The notes: generated by a model from the letters alone, not told the origin. A stretch of DNA of 64,000 nucleotides from Steinernema hermaphroditum (GCA_030435675.1 CM059625.1:4960001-5024000), one strand, 5' to 3'. Shown: positions 1-13,165, numbered from the stretch's first letter. A program made the numbers and translations.

Positions 1-796
1 CTTTCCACCTACACAGTCTTGAGGATCAAGCGGTGATTCTACGGGATATGAACCGTATAAAAGCCTTCTCCTCGTCTGTCAATATAATAATATGAACATA
101 ATGTATCTGTATCCCAGAGAATAAAAAAGACAATCCATATAATATAAGTGTTTTACTCGTGTTTCGTGGAGCCAGCTATATTATAACATCGCAAGTTGAG
201 CTTAAACGGACCATGTAATTTACAAATACATATGTACAGAGAAGATGGCAAAATAATGCATCCAGTGGTAGTAGTATATCGTGAAAATCGTGCTAGATAT
301 TTCTCGAAGCAGTTAAAAGAGGACGAATCAACAATGAGGGCGCTTTGGGTGACGACAGTGAGTTAGAGGCAACAAATAATTAGGATTAACTCACTGCGCA
401 AAACAATAACTAACAAGGCTTATTATGGCATATATGGCTGAGTATTATGCAAAGGAAGGGAGTCCATTTGGTTGAGATATGAAACAGGAAGCTGTGACAA
501 ATTGAAGGTAAGACGACCATTTGATGGCCTGTATCCCAGAGGTCGTAGTGAATAAAGACGATGATATACACGGAAGCAAGATGGAGAAGAATAACTTATG
601 AGCAAAGAGTTTAGTGAACATTAAACATCTACGTTGACTAGCCGAAGGAGGAGAAAGAGAAAGCTCAGAGATGAACGAAGAAGGAAACAACTAAATGCGA
701 CCGGCGGCTCCATGCCTTACTAGCACCGGATTGACAACAGTGCGCAGTCGATAGATTGAGGAAGGATCGATGAGATGCTCGGAGAAGTGTTTGTAC
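1..796. other. 3' flank of the receptor phosphatase, no gene seen
   Basis: AT-rich sequence beyond the phosphatase stop codon. Open frames here are short and lack splice-compatible context. Part of it must be the phosphatase 3' UTR on the minus strand. Confidence 0.5.
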
Positions 797-3700
797 CTAA
801 TTACCAATATGGTTGTGGAGACCGGCGGCCAGAGAACGCCTTTCTTGCACTGAGTTCAGATAGTCTATGACGGCCTGGTAGCAGAAGATGTATTGTTCCT
901 GAAATTTGAGAATAAGCAGTGGGATCTTTTTCCGAAATGCTGCGTTCGTTTTGGTATTGAAAAGGTTGAGAATAGGGTTGGTAATTGGGTATAATAATGT
1001 GCCCTTTTAACACTGCAACTGGCTTAGATTACTCTCACAAAGACTCGGCAAGGCAGCGGACTTACTGCCAATCACTGTTTAACTCGGAAGTGGAAATATC
1101 CAAAGTATGTGTCAAGAAAAAGGTTGTAAGATGCCCATCTGACTGAGTGCAAAAAATTAACCGACCCCACCAAATCCCTTGCTCTGCTGCGTTTATAATT
1201 CGATGGAAATGTATCAGCAAAGAAGACTTTGCAAATATATACGGTAATTTCGGGGTAGAACTTACCAGACGGGAGAACAACCGCGGTCTTTGCGCTTGAA
1301 GACCTTTCACCGTTTGAAACACATCCACCCGATGTTCCGCTTTTAATCGCTCGAGAAGAAGCGACACACAACAATAGACGCCGCATTCTGCAGAACCGTC
1401 CCTAAATCGACATTATGCATTGGCACAGCCTAGTAACAGTTCGTTTACCTGCAGTGCAGGACTATCGGCGACTGTCTTGGATTGTTACTTTGTCTGTCGA
1501 GAACTCGGCCAATCAGATCCAGCAACGCTTGCGAAGAGACCGGGGCGGCAAGTCCAGTCGGCCAGCATCTCGTGCTGAACTGTGCCACTTCATGCCATTC
1601 TCCGCTTGATGTGTCGTCCTAAACGGAGCGTTTCATGCGATGCACTTCTACAAAATCCCCCAGAAGCGATTTTTGTCCCCGTGTCAATAACAATTAGCCG
1701 AGCCCACAAGTGTGAAGTGCCACATAACTGGTTCCGAGCAAATTCCTTTGCTATCGATTGATTAGACGGACTCACCCTGAATTTGTATTCGATAATGCGC
1801 ATTACAAATGTCGGGTGCGTCTCTTCGTGAACCAGACGAACTGTTACGTCTCGGCTAGGGCCGAAACAGATGGGTTTTGAGATTTCTTCTGGCCAATACT
1901 ATAATTGAGTTCATGGCTGTAGATTCGGCGGAGAACAGGTTTACATACCTTCTCGCTGGGAGCGAAGTCTTCCTCGTTGGAGAGCATAACAAGCGCCGTG
2001 CAGTCGTGGTCGTAGATCATCCGCCAGAAGTCGTAACACGTCGACGCGTTCATCGGATCTTGGGCGAAGATGTACGGGTAAAAGTAACCCTTCACGTTGG
2101 AAGCGTTAATATAGGTGTTTGAGTCGCCCACAAGCGATTTGAGAATTACACGGTTCCGATTGAACGGCACCGCGTAGTCTATCCTGTTTCTGAGGATATT
2201 CTCGTCCTTGCAGGCGAACGTGCAGGGAAGAACGGAGTCAAGGGTTCTCTCTAGTTTCTACAAGAAAAGCTTTCTGAATACATAAGAATATCACCGATAT
2301 CTCACATTGAACTCAATTTCTAGACCGGTCGGCTTGGCCTCTTTCTCAGTTCCACCACCTATTCTCGGGAACTTGGAGTTCTTTAGCATAGCCGTGGCCA
2401 TTGCGCTCACACTTGTCGTCCCGCTGCTCGTAGTGGAGGGCTGACGCTCTCTATACGGCTGCTTGAGGCGCTCGAAATGCGAGTACACAGCATCGACCTC
2501 GAGGTCAGTGTTTCCGAAAAGAAGATGCTCCGCAAGAGCTTTGTACACGAAGACATATTGTTCCTGTAGGCAAGTGCTATAGACTCTAGAGATATCGTGA
2601 AACCAACCAGTGACTGGACCATCATATTCCTCTGTTTTCTCATATCGGAAACGAATCCATAGATGTCGACCTTGCCCTCTTCAATGCACTGGTCCAGAAC
2701 ACCATCGATCGCGATGAACGTGCCAGTTCTTCCAACTCCAGCACTACAAAATATGCTAATTTGGTGGAAAATTGGGGCTATTATTACCTGCAGTGGATAA
2801 CAACTGGATAGTTGTTGTACTCATCCATCTTCCTCAATCTGTCGACAAAGCGAAGGAGGCCGTTGGTTGACTCAGGCGCCTGATAGTCGTTCCAATCGGT
2901 GTAGTGGTACTGAACGATGCGTCGTACATCTGGAAATAGACTCACGTTGTTTTATCTTTACACGGCACACTCTAACCTAGTGATCGATTTCCCGCGTTCT
3001 CCGAAATGTTATTTATGCTCAACTTGTTGGCGCTGCTTCTCGAAGCCCGCGAACTCAGAAGATTGGGCACGTTCGCATAGTCCGAATCGAGATTCGAGTC
3101 CATGGATCCTCCAATTTCGGACAGAGGGCCGTTGATGTTCAGAGGGTCGGTGACCGATGTTCCGCTGTTTACCAAGGAGGGAACTGATTGTGCCAACGCC
3201 GTGCTGCCGCGTCGAATGAATGAATTTCGATGGCTTCCGGAATAGACGAGATCGAATTCTCGAACGATGTAGTCGGAGTAGTAGGTGATCCCCTGCGCTC
3301 GCACCTCGATCTTATTTCCCAGTCGAACGGACTCGTCGGGCCAGTATTTGCTGCACTTCACTCTGTACCGTTCATGAAGATTCGCAACCATCACGACGAT
3401 CCGAACATCATTCTCCCAAACCATCCTCCAGAAGTCGTCGATAGTCGCATCGAGCGGCCCTTGAGCGGCGATGAACGTCTTTTTCCCGTTGTAGCCTTTG
3501 ATGTAGTTGGCATTAATATAGTCGGAACTGTCGTCGTTGTTGATTTTCCTCAGTTTCACGCGTGTCGCGTCGTAGGCTTTGATGTCTTGATACCGATTCT
3601 TCGACTTGTTTTCTCGCCTGTCGCTTGCCGTTGTCTCCATGCCCTTCCCATTGGGAAGCGACTCGAACTCGGCGGTGAACAGGAAGTCACTGTCGCGATG

Positions 3701-6700
3701 CCGAATAATGTATTCGTTGGGCAGATCGTCGGCGTTGATGGGCTGGAATCCCTGTCGAAGGCGTTGGTGATCTTTGCTCCAGAATCGCTTGATAAGTCCT
3801 TGACGATGGAGAAAGAAGCCGATGCCTGTGAGTGCAGCCAGGAACATTATGAGCACGAAGACGAATATGAGGACCACGGAACCCATGGACTGAGCATTCG
3901 GCGCTGAAACTGAACTTATTCATAGTAATTTATTCGCTTAGCCGACCAACCTGGTTCCGGGCTCAAGAATACGGGCTTGAAGTACGTGCTGAAGCCGTAA
4001 GCGGGGTCGCTTGGCTGCAGTTGGCGATGCCTTCTGCTGTACAGGCTACCTCCGCTACCCTGATTGTAGCCCAGAGGGAATCGAAGATACGGCGAACGAA
4101 CGTGCGTCCTTCTCATTCGATGGGGCGTGAAGTGGAATCTGTTCGTGTCCTTCAGCAACGATTCGTCGAGGTCCACTCGCGCAATAAGAAAGCCTGTGTA
4201 CTTCATGTCGGGCTTAAGAGCGTGATCTTCCGCTCGATGCCTGCTGAGGTAGAGCACGTTGCAAGCTTCCATTCCAGCCGTCGTGTTCCCATCCCCGATG
4301 AGCGTTTCCTTCGGGTACTGCATGTAGCTTTCTGCGATGTACGCAAAGTACTGTTTCTTCGGATCTGCCGACGGTTTTTGATTGTTCATGAGCGTCTTGG
4401 AAAACGTGTCCACCACCATATTCTCTGGATGAGGCAATTTGTCGATGGATACATTTAGGAGAAGCGGCACTATGGCGAGATAGTAACATCTGAATTGTGA
4501 TCATATTTTTTGGACCGCGTGAAATGTTCACTCACGCGACGGGTCCGTTTGTGTCGTCGGGCTCTCTAGCAAAGCTCAAACCAAACGTTGATCTTCCGTT
4601 TCCCGGTGTCAACGTCGGCTGCTCGATATGGTCGGGCTCGGCGTAATTGGTGACGCAGTGCGAAGTAAAGGTCGCCGGCTCGCTGCGTCCCGCGTCGTTT
4701 TCCGCCCAGACGGTAGCGGTGTAATTCCGATTTGGCTTGAGAGGTCCGAACTGACAAGAGAAGAATTGATTGGACGATATGAAATCAATTGGATTCAGAC
4801 TGCTCTGCGAGTCACCGATGTAATTCGCGCATCTCTGCTGCACGGCTTCCGGAAAGTGATCGCCAGCCAACGCGCCGCCGGGCGTGGAATGCCGGACAGC
4901 GCCTCGGACTGTCACCTGAACGAATAAAGCGCATTGTATGAAGGGACGCGCTGAGCACTCACATAGTACTTAGTGATCCAACCGTTGGTGTTGACGGGAG
5001 GGAACCACTCCACTTCACACTGCAACAAGCCGTCAGCAGCGTTTATGAGCCGGATGTCTTCGAGGACAGGAGGACCAGGGGCTATAATAACAGTACATCT
5101 AGTAATGTGGCTGAGTTAGAGCTAAAACATACATATTTCGGCAGTTACAAACTGATTGGTCAACTGGAACGGCTCAGACTGTCCATCGGTGACGGTGATG
5201 AACAGCGTATAGGTTTGCCCCGGTTTGAGTCCCGGAATAATAAGCCCCGACTGTGCGTGCGATTTTGCCCAAACTTCAGTTTTATCCGGTCGCAGAAGTA
5301 ACCTCAGGTCGATTTTTAGCATCGGTCCCTCGTCCACTTCCCATTTCACCTCGGCGAATGTCGCGTTCGGCGTTACGGTGAGGTTCCGTATCATCCGTGG
5401 CACTAAAGAGAAGTGTTATTATATGTGTTAAGCACAATAGAAAATATCATGCAATATATCAAAGTAGAATATAAACCATGCAGAGGGGATTCACAAAAGC
5501 AAAGAGTGCGGTGTCCGACAGCGGAAGGGAAGATACATGCTCATATGTGCACTACAAGCGTATATCTATGCTCACATGTACTGTTATCCTGGTCGACTAT
5601 TTCGCCCTTTTTCCGACGGACAAAAATGTCCGATAGGTTACCGAGATCGGGCAGAAAGACTGACTCAAGTTCGACTTCTAAAAGAGGAGAGGAGGTCCAT
5701 ATTCAAGAAATAGGATGGGATAAACTCAGAATGGTTGTATTGAGGAGTGCTCAATGAAAATGCGCTTACCTTTGACAAGGAACTCGATCGTTGAGTTAAC
5801 CGTAATCTGATGCTTCCCTCGCGTTTTGACAGTGCAGATGTATGAACCCGAGTCGGAGAGCTGAGCGTTCGTGATGTTCAGAGTCCAACACTTCGGCGAC
5901 GAGTAGTTGTCGTCGATTTCGCTGTTCTCGTTGTACGGCGTTGCCGACGCTTCCCTCACCACGGTGCCGTTATGGACGAACGTCAGCTTGAAAAAGGTCT
6001 AATTGAGAAGGCCAATCGAAGGGCTAATCATACCCCGTGGGATGGAACGACTTCTCGTGGATCGATGTTCAGGCAGCAAAGGAGAATCGCCTCTGTACCT
6101 CGATAGACAGCATCCGATGGGATCGCAATGCCGAACACTTGAAGGTCACGTTTGTCACATTTCGGCGGAAGTGAGGACGTCCGGTAATAGCCCAATTCAG
6201 TTCGAATTGTCGACTGGAATGAGTCGAACAGCGGAGGACATACGCAACGTTCCTAAATTGAAGTTTTTGGTTTTTTTTGTTGGAAATTTCGAACGGAAGG
6301 TGGGATGTTTGCTTTCGTATTATATCTATGTACAGGACAGGAAACGAAACGATTTACCTGGTGACATATCGGCGGGGGCATTGTGTACCGTCTTTCGTAT
6401 TCGTCACCCATTGTAAGGCAGTCGAGATTGTGGCTACACGTAAGAGGAATGGCTGCAAACAGAGCGATTTCTTCCAGCCGTATGGCCCACCATTGTACTT
6501 ACTGGTTGGGCAAGTTGTTGGGCAAGAGCATTGACCTGTGCCGTTGGTATCCTTCTGGCAGACGCCGCGATATGTACAGTCATGATCGGAGTGGCACACC
6601 GGAACATCTGAATCTTGTCATCAAGCAAAAAGTCACTCAGAAATAGAATTTAGCTATAAAAGATATATGGACATAAAGGAATTGAGCGTTCCCACGGGAC

Positions 6701-7184
6701 ACATTTGGCTGCGAGAAAGTGAACATTTCAATCGAAGTTTTGCAAGGCGATAATTAACTATTGCAGCATTTTCTCTCACAAACTGCTTGGAAATCGATTT
6801 TTGTGTGAGAACTTGGAAGTGTACGATTTGTCCGAGTAAATTGCAAGAACCCAAACTTGTTCAGCAACTATATTTGAACGATCAAGAATCCTTCCTTTTT
6901 AGCAAGAGCTTTTTCGGACGTAAACACTTTCCACGAGTCAAAAATAGAGTGGACCGTAATTAGTGAAGGACTGATTGGAGTAATAAGATGCATAACGACT
7001 TACTGAGCTCCTCGGGTGCCTTCGGGATAATCTCAGGCACTTCTACTGGCAATTCGTCAGGAAACGTGGTCGGTATCGTATTGGTCTCTAGCGGTAGGCC
7101 GTCGCTCAACCTCAGCAAAATGAAGAGGAGGAAGCAGAACGAGCGTATCCGTCGGGCTCGCATTGTTGAGGGGTTTGGTCTCAC
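797..7184 (-). CDS. clr-1: Receptor-type protein tyrosine phosphatase, CLR-1-like
   Basis: Single-pass receptor phosphatase expected to remove phosphate from phosphotyrosine at the plasma membrane; in C. elegans CLR-1 opposes FGF receptor signalling. I read 18 exons summing to 4440 nt (1479 aa): 7184-7004, 6607-6503, 6452-6358, 6252-6034, 5998-5770, 5402-5133, 5081-4963, 4915-4536, 4489-3951, 3903-2977, 2929-2788, 2743-2608, 2563-2306, 2257-1949, 1898-1776, 1618-1449, 1401-1266, 898-797. Order: signal peptide, Cys-rich EGF-like repeats, an Ig domain (SDSGSYIC), FN3-like modules, membrane span ([20 protein letters not shown]), D1 with KNRYQDI and [12 protein letters not shown], then D2. D1 has WND in the WPD loop. 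D2 has WPT and [10 protein letters not shown], so it lacks both the acid Asp and the catalytic Arg. CLR-1 assignment rests on Ig+FN3+tandem PTP architecture; another nematode RPTP is possible. The family call is near certain. Confidence 0.9.
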
Positions 7185-9880
7185 GTGTGGCCGGATGTGA
7201 GCTTGTCGCGGCTTGTCGACACGAAGAATCAGCGAAACTGCGCTTCTTCACTACCACCACATCTCATGGCAAGAGGTGTCGTTGTCGTTTCGGAGAAACG
7301 CGATTCTTTGCTGTAGAAGCGAACGGGAAGAGGAGACGAGGGAAATATGGCGAGGACAGAGGGTACAGTTCGTATGCTCGATCGAATAGTTTTTGAAATC
7401 TGAAATACGAGAAAGAACGACAATTTCACTGCCCAAAATCATAAATCAAAACGGTCCATAGCGCTACTACTAGCGAAAGGGAGAAGAGGCAGCAGGAAAT
7501 GCACCAATACCAACGCGTCATCGAAGATATCTGTCATCGCGACGCTCCTTTCAGAGACACGCAGTAAATAAGCGAAACAAAAAAATCGCGGCATGTTGCA
7601 TTTCGAGACGCGACTGCGCTCTCGCGCAGCACTCTTCCCTTCTCTCGCCTGCGGCTGTTGCCATCTCTACCTGCTGCACCTGTCACTTCCCCTGTCGTCG
7701 TTTCCGACTCCACTTTTGTACTGAACGATCTGCGTTAGCCGATTACTTACTCGTTCTACAGTACCTACCCTCATTTGGCAAGTGGCCGTTAGACCGTCGC
7801 TCACCTGGCACGAGGGTAGGAAGCGGGAAAAGTGCCAACAACCGGGCCAGGTCCAGATCTTTTACGGGGCGGAGGTCCCCTAAGCCCATCGACGGTCGTC
7901 TTCCGTGGTCAAGTAGACCGTGGGAAAGGACTGAAGTCTACCTAGAAAAAATTTTTTCTGCGCTATCGGGCGCCGGTGATCGTAAAGTGTAATGCAAGAA
8001 AGTTGGTGGCAATGTGGTGGCGGTTGGGTAAATATGGGTAATCATCATCAGAGACGAGATGGCGTTGGTACAGTGGCAACAGAGCAGTCGCTGCTGGTTG
8101 CGACGACGAATGTGGTTGAGAAACGCCGCCATGTCGCGATGCGTGGGACAGTGGAAGGAGACAACGACAGTCGGACGTGAAGATGGGAAATCGTTTGTAT
8201 GGAGCATCAAAGACGATCAAAGTCAACACCGCATAATCATGAAATTCGGCCTAAACCCTCGTCCTCAACTTCATCTGCTTAACTATTCATTCATCTTTTC
8301 CTGTCTTTCTCGTTGCAGCTGAGAGTGCGTATTCTCCGTGCGTCTGACGGAGGCGGTGAATACAAATCATAAGATCACCGGAAGTCGGTAAAAAGATCGC
8401 GATAAATAAAGAACCGACGATGCGAACGCGAGTCTCTGGTCAGTGCCGCCATCACGACGATGGCGGTCAGCGATGAAATCAGAATCCGTGGATTCTGCGC
8501 CGCGCAACCGTATAGCCAAGATACTACAAACGTCGAACAGGACAGGGGGGCAACATCACCCATAATCATGCGCGATCAATACAGCCAAACAAAAGGGGAC
8601 GGGGAGAAGGTCGCTCGTTCCTTCTCCCCGTTCACACAACAGCAGCAATGGTGCGCGATGATGCAGATGGTGTCCAGCGCGTGATGACCGCTAAGAAGCA
8701 CTCGCCAGAACGCCATAATTCCCAGCAGCAGTGTACGCGACCGGCGCTAAACATGTTAATTAATATAGACGAATAAGCATTCCGGGAAAGAAGATTGCTT
8801 TCGCCCTTATCCCCGCCGCTTCAGCTCGTTCTAGGCCGGACAAGCGAACCACCGGCGGACAATGAAGAGGAACCGACGACGTCCCTTGGATTTAGGCCTG
8901 CTTGCTGACGAGATTAACTACTTATGCAAATGACTACCCAGCTCGTTATGTTAGGCCTGACTCAAAGGGGGCCGCGAGGAAGCGGCTCCATGTCGGAAGT
9001 CGCAAAAATCCTCCCGAGGGACAGGAGACGACAGAGGCCGAACGGTCATATGCGCGAAGTGAAAGTGACTATAGGCTTAAGATAGGCTGACCGGCAGATC
9101 CGTTTATTTACTTTAGACCAGAACTTCGAAAATATTATAAGCGCTTAGGCAGAGGATGACACGGCGAAGCGATCGGACGAGCTGGGTAGCGGCACTTTCA
9201 TCGCCGATTATCTCCAAACGGCCACCGGTCGACAAAGGGTCGCCTGCGAACTCTCCCCACAATCCGGCGCGTGTTAGCACGTGCCGTCATAGGCGGCTTT
9301 GCAAAATGCCCAACTGATTTTAATCTCTGTTCTCATCTATCTCTTTCGTCGGTAAGCCTTCCGTCCGACGACCACACACCCGGTGCAAGCGATCCGCACG
9401 GAGAACTGCAGCGCCGCGCTCGTTTGAATTACGGTTGATGTTCAGGTTAGCTCGGAGAGCGTGAACGCGTTGCGGCTCACTTCTCACATTCATGAGAATG
9501 CTCTTGAAAGTAAACAGTATTCGATTATGCAATGTCTTTAGCACGTTTCTTGGATTTTCCTTCAAAAATGATCAAATTATCCGTTTGGTGAGGAAATTTC
9601 CGACGTTCGTCTTCGGTCGTCCACTGGTGCTGACTCTCAAAACGATTTGTTTTAGGCTTTTTGAATTTTTGCTCTCTTTGACGTCCGCCGCCTCCAACGA
9701 ACGATTTCTTTGCCACCCGCTGTCGCGGCAGTTTTCGTTCGCGACTTGTACAAAGTTGAACGCACATTAATATAGCCTTCAAGACGAATAAGTTCTGTCA
9801 CACATTTTGCAAAAATCCGCTTAAATATGCAAATGTCGTGCGGGATATTTATGCATTTTTTATTTGTTGTTGACAGCTTG
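7185..9880. promoter_or_regulatory. Divergent intergenic spacer between receptor phosphatase and ATP synthase delta
   Basis: About 2.7 kb with no supportable coding exon, separating a minus-strand and a plus-strand gene. It should hold both promoters. It contains a long perfect-looking hairpin at 8597-8633. Open frames such as 8460-8684 have no splice context or recognisable motif. Confidence 0.5.
8597..8633. other. Strong 14-bp hairpin
   Basis: Arms GGACGGGGAGAAGG and CCTTCTCCCCGTTC pair with one G-T wobble around a 9-nt loop (TCGCTCGTT). It lies in the spacer between two divergent genes. It may be a structured RNA element or chance; the stem is shorter than a typical miRNA precursor. Confidence 0.6.
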
Positions 9881-9881
9881 C

Positions 9882-9890
9882 TTCCTTCAG
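9882..9890 (+). promoter_or_regulatory. Probable trans-splice acceptor for ATP synthase delta
   Basis: TTCCTTCAG ends 12 nt before the start codon with no coding exon upstream, the usual spliced-leader acceptor context in nematodes. Confidence 0.6.
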
Positions 9891-9902
9891 GAAACTAGTG
9901 CC

Positions 9903-10540
9903 ATGTCGCGCCTTGTTAGACTGTTTCCTCGCCTCATCCAGGCCTCTTCCCGTTCATATGCTGCCCCCGCCGCTGCCCATGGCGAATCCGAACTTCGTCT
10001 CACCTTCGCCTCCCCCGACCAGGTTTGCTCTTGAACGAAGCTTCGGGCATGCCTATCTCTTGTCTTCTAGGCGTTGTTCACCAACAAGGCTGTGAAGCAG
10101 GTCGATGTGCCCACTCTGGCCGGAACTGTCGGTATCCTCGCTAGCCACGTCCCCACCCTTGGAGTCTTGAAGCCTGGCATCGTCACTGTTACCGATCTGG
10201 AGGGTAATGCGCCTCGCTCGATAGTTTACCTTCTAATGCGTTCTGTTATGCAGGCAACACCACTCGTATGTTCGTCTCGTCCGGAACTCTCTCCATGAAC
10301 ATCGACGGATCTGTGCAGGTGCTCGCCGAGGAAGCTGTCAAGGTCGAAGACATCGACGAATCCGTAAGCTAGCCTTTAGCATGGCCATCTTCTAAAGCAT
10401 TGTTGCAGTTGGCTCGGCAAGAGTTCGACGCTGCCCAGCGCAAGGCTGCTGAGGGCGGAAGCGAAGTCGACCGTGCCGAAGCTCTGATCCGCGTCGAGGT
10501 TGCCGAAGCTCTGATTAAGGCAGCCAGCGAGAAGCACTAA
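9903..10540 (+). CDS. ATP synthase F1 subunit delta, mitochondrial
   Basis: Central-stalk subunit of mitochondrial ATP synthase; it joins gamma and epsilon to the c-ring (equivalent of bacterial epsilon). Four exons: 9903-10022, 10071-10203, 10254-10363, 10409-10540, total 495 nt, 164 aa. The N-terminus (MSRLVRLFPRLIQASSRSYA) is basic, Ser-rich and acid-free, as in a mitochondrial presequence. The family core follows: ELRLTFASPDQALF, then VDVPTLAGTVGILASHVPTL, then GTLSMNIDGSVQVLAEEAV, with a helical C-terminal hairpin rich in Ala and Glu. The start is the first ATG after a TTCCTTCAG acceptor at 9890, so the mRNA is probably trans-spliced 12 nt before the ATG. A poly(A) signal lies at 10573. 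Length matches the metazoan family. Confidence 0.95.
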
Positions 10541-11790
10541 GTAATTGTTTTTAGATGATTTAGTTGCTGAGAAATAAATTTCTTCGATTCACACGTTCGA
10601 ATTGAATTCGCGAGGGACGGAAACGGCCGTGGGTTGGTTTCGATACTTGAGATTTTCTGGAGTGCGTTGCTACATCTTGCATCGTATGCCATGCTGTGTA
10701 GCTGCTTCATTCTCCTGTATTCCGTATTTTCTGCATAGGGTGGCTTGCTATATCAATTTACAGATGCAAAGCATGGGAATGCACAGAATGCATTCGATGA
10801 CATACTTTTATTGCAAGCGATGCTCCAGTTGGAATAACATAAATTCTTGCAAATCTCAAAAAACTGTGTCCTGTGCTAGAACATAGTCTTGACCTTGGAT
10901 CTGACTGTCTTTGAACATGGATTTGGTATTAATACAGCTCAAAGCAAAATAGCTAAAAATTAGAATAAAACTTGTTGGAAATTAGTTCACGGCACCATCG
11001 TTTTCTTAACAGACATCGGAAACCAAATGCGCATGCCAATGCTTGCTCCTCATTTTAGCTAGCTGATAACGATTTACCCATCTTGTTATTGAAATATGTA
11101 AAGACGCCTGGTAATTTAGATGCACTACACAAATTTCAGATGCGATGCCGTCGATCATGTGTATGTGTGGTGCATTCTTTTGCACCAATCGATCTGATTA
11201 TCGGGTCGTGATCGGTATCCGATATCAAACGGGTGTGCAGTATGCCACAATGGCCAATATAGCCAGCAATCGCGTCCTTCATCTTCAGACGCGCTCGCCT
11301 CCTTTCTTTCCGCAACAAAAGAAACCCAGCTCACACCACATGACATTGGTGGTTAGCACTGCGCGCTTAAGTCCACTATTCAGCACTCCTGGCCGAACTT
11401 GTAAACACCGTTACAGTAGCGATTTGACTCGCGCTATTGCACTCTGGGTTTCATAAGGAAAAGTGTGAGGCACGCACACATATATTTGAATCTCACACAC
11501 TTTTGCCGGATAGCGGCGCCGCGGTGCGCGTTTGCCATAGCAATGCGCACGTGCTCTCCTTGGGATATCGCCATTTTAGGCTACCTGTCTATTCGATACA
11601 TCGTACATGTATAGATAGTCTGGCTGTGTGTCAGATTGTCAATCCGAATACATGTGCCTATGGTCTGAGAGTGCCGGACTGTCCATGCTATTGGAATCCG
11701 TCTAGACGATTTGTTGCCGCTGTTTATTGGCTATGCTGTTGTATTTGACACTCGACTTGGCGGACTTAGATTTACTTTCTATCTGCTGTT
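10541..11790. other. Intergenic region with ATP synthase 3' UTR and HP1 upstream region
   Basis: Holds AATAAA at 10573-10578 for the upstream gene. The rest has no recognisable gene. Imperfect inverted repeats of GTGTGAG/CTCACAC type occur around 11460-11505. Confidence 0.5.
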
Positions 11791-11811
11791 TCCAGGGTTA
11801 TCAGCCAAAAA

Positions 11812-12881
11812 ATGTCCGACTCGGAAATGAGTGTTGACGAACAGCCGAAGAAATCGCGTTCTAGGAACGTGGTCCTGGAATCAGATTCCGATGGACCTGA
11901 GGTCATCGATAACAACAGTTATGTCGTGGAGAGAGTGGTTTCTCGTCGTAAGAACTGCGGAAAGACGGAATACCTCATCAAGTGGAAGAACTATCCATCT
12001 AGTGACAACACTTGGGAGCCCGAGGAAAATTGCGTAAGAAGCGACAATCTTCACATGTAACTGTAGACAGCAAGTTTAGTCCGACTGCCAGGAGCTGATC
12101 AATGAGTTCCTAAAAAGGAATGAGAAGCGCAAGCGTCGCAGCACTTCAACCACCTCCTCAGCTGCTAGGAACAGATCGCGTTCGGCGAGCAAACACCCGA
12201 AGAGGGAGCAGAGCGAACATCAGGAATCGAAGAAGACGGAGGAAAAGGCGTCCGCCGAAGAGAGGATGGACGAGGGTGACGACAATACGAAGCCGCTTTC
12301 CGCCGAAGCTCCTGCCCAAGCTCCTTCTCCTGCTCCTGCTCCTGCTGAAGCTCCACAGGGTAGGATATTCAATTCGTAGGGGTTATGTCGCGTGCAAGGA
12401 AGAATTTTTACTTCCCAGCACCACTGTCTGATTCAGATGCTGAAACAAATTGCTCGTAAAGGTTGTCACGCCATTCAGTGACCTTCCTGCATCTGCTTTA
12501 GCATAGAAAAGAGCGACCTTTCATGGTGGGCAGGTTGCATCGCATGTCCTCCAGAGTATCAGTTCATACAATTCGCTTATGGTTCATTATTCCAGCTGAA
12601 GAAGGACATCAATTGTCTACCGAACCGATCTATGGCGTCAGCCAGGGCAAACGAGTGGAGAAAATCATCGGTGTTTCGAGGACATCCGAAAAGGAAATTA
12701 TGGCAGTCGTCAACTACTCAGACTATACCTTCGAAGCTGTTCCAACCAAGGTCCTCCAGTTGTTCTTTCCTCAGGTGAGTTAACCCGCTGCAATTGCTCC
12801 TATTTACATCATCTTTTCCAGCTCCTTATCAGGTTCTACGAAGATAAGTTGTCCTTCGGCAAATTAGGAAACAAACTCTAA
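11812..12881 (+). CDS. hpl: Heterochromatin protein 1-like (chromodomain + chromoshadow)
   Basis: Nuclear chromatin reader; HP1 chromodomains bind methylated histone H3K9 and the chromoshadow domain dimerises and recruits partners. Four exons: 11812-12033, 12080-12359, 12596-12774, 12822-12881, total 741 nt, 246 aa. The acidic N-terminus is followed by the chromodomain at about residues 36-85: YVVERVVSRRKNCGKTEY, LIKWKNYPSSDNTWEPEENC, then CQELINEFLKR. The aromatic-cage Tyr and Trp positions are present. The hinge is Ser/Arg/Lys-rich, then Glu-rich and Pro/Ala-rich (APAQAPSPAPAP). The chromoshadow domain ends the protein (GKRVEKIIGVS, VPTKVLQLFFPQLLIRFYED). A TTTCCAG acceptor at 11795 precedes the ATG by 16 nt, suggesting trans-splicing; AATAAA is at 12931. 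I cannot tell whether it matches hpl-1 or hpl-2. Confidence 0.93.
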
Positions 12882-13165
12882 TCGACCTATCCGTTGACCT
12901 TGTCTCATTGTGGGCTTTAATGTAGCTATGAATAAATTCTGTTATGTTATTGCAGTGCAGGATTATTGCTTACGGCCTATATCTGATGAGTTTAGCCATT
13001 GCGGCTACTCAATCTTTGAAAGTGAAAGTGCGCGTTGATACCCAATCCGGTCTCCACATCTCGACATATCCTGTTCCTTTGTGCTGATGACCCGTACATG
13101 TTTTCGATGATTTGCGGCGGTCTGGGTATTGAGCTCCTCTGCGTCAGTGAGTGGTTAGCTCGACC

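Noticed and set aside
8890..8960. TTAGGC motifs resembling nematode telomere units
   Set aside because: Single scattered copies, not tandem; expected by chance.
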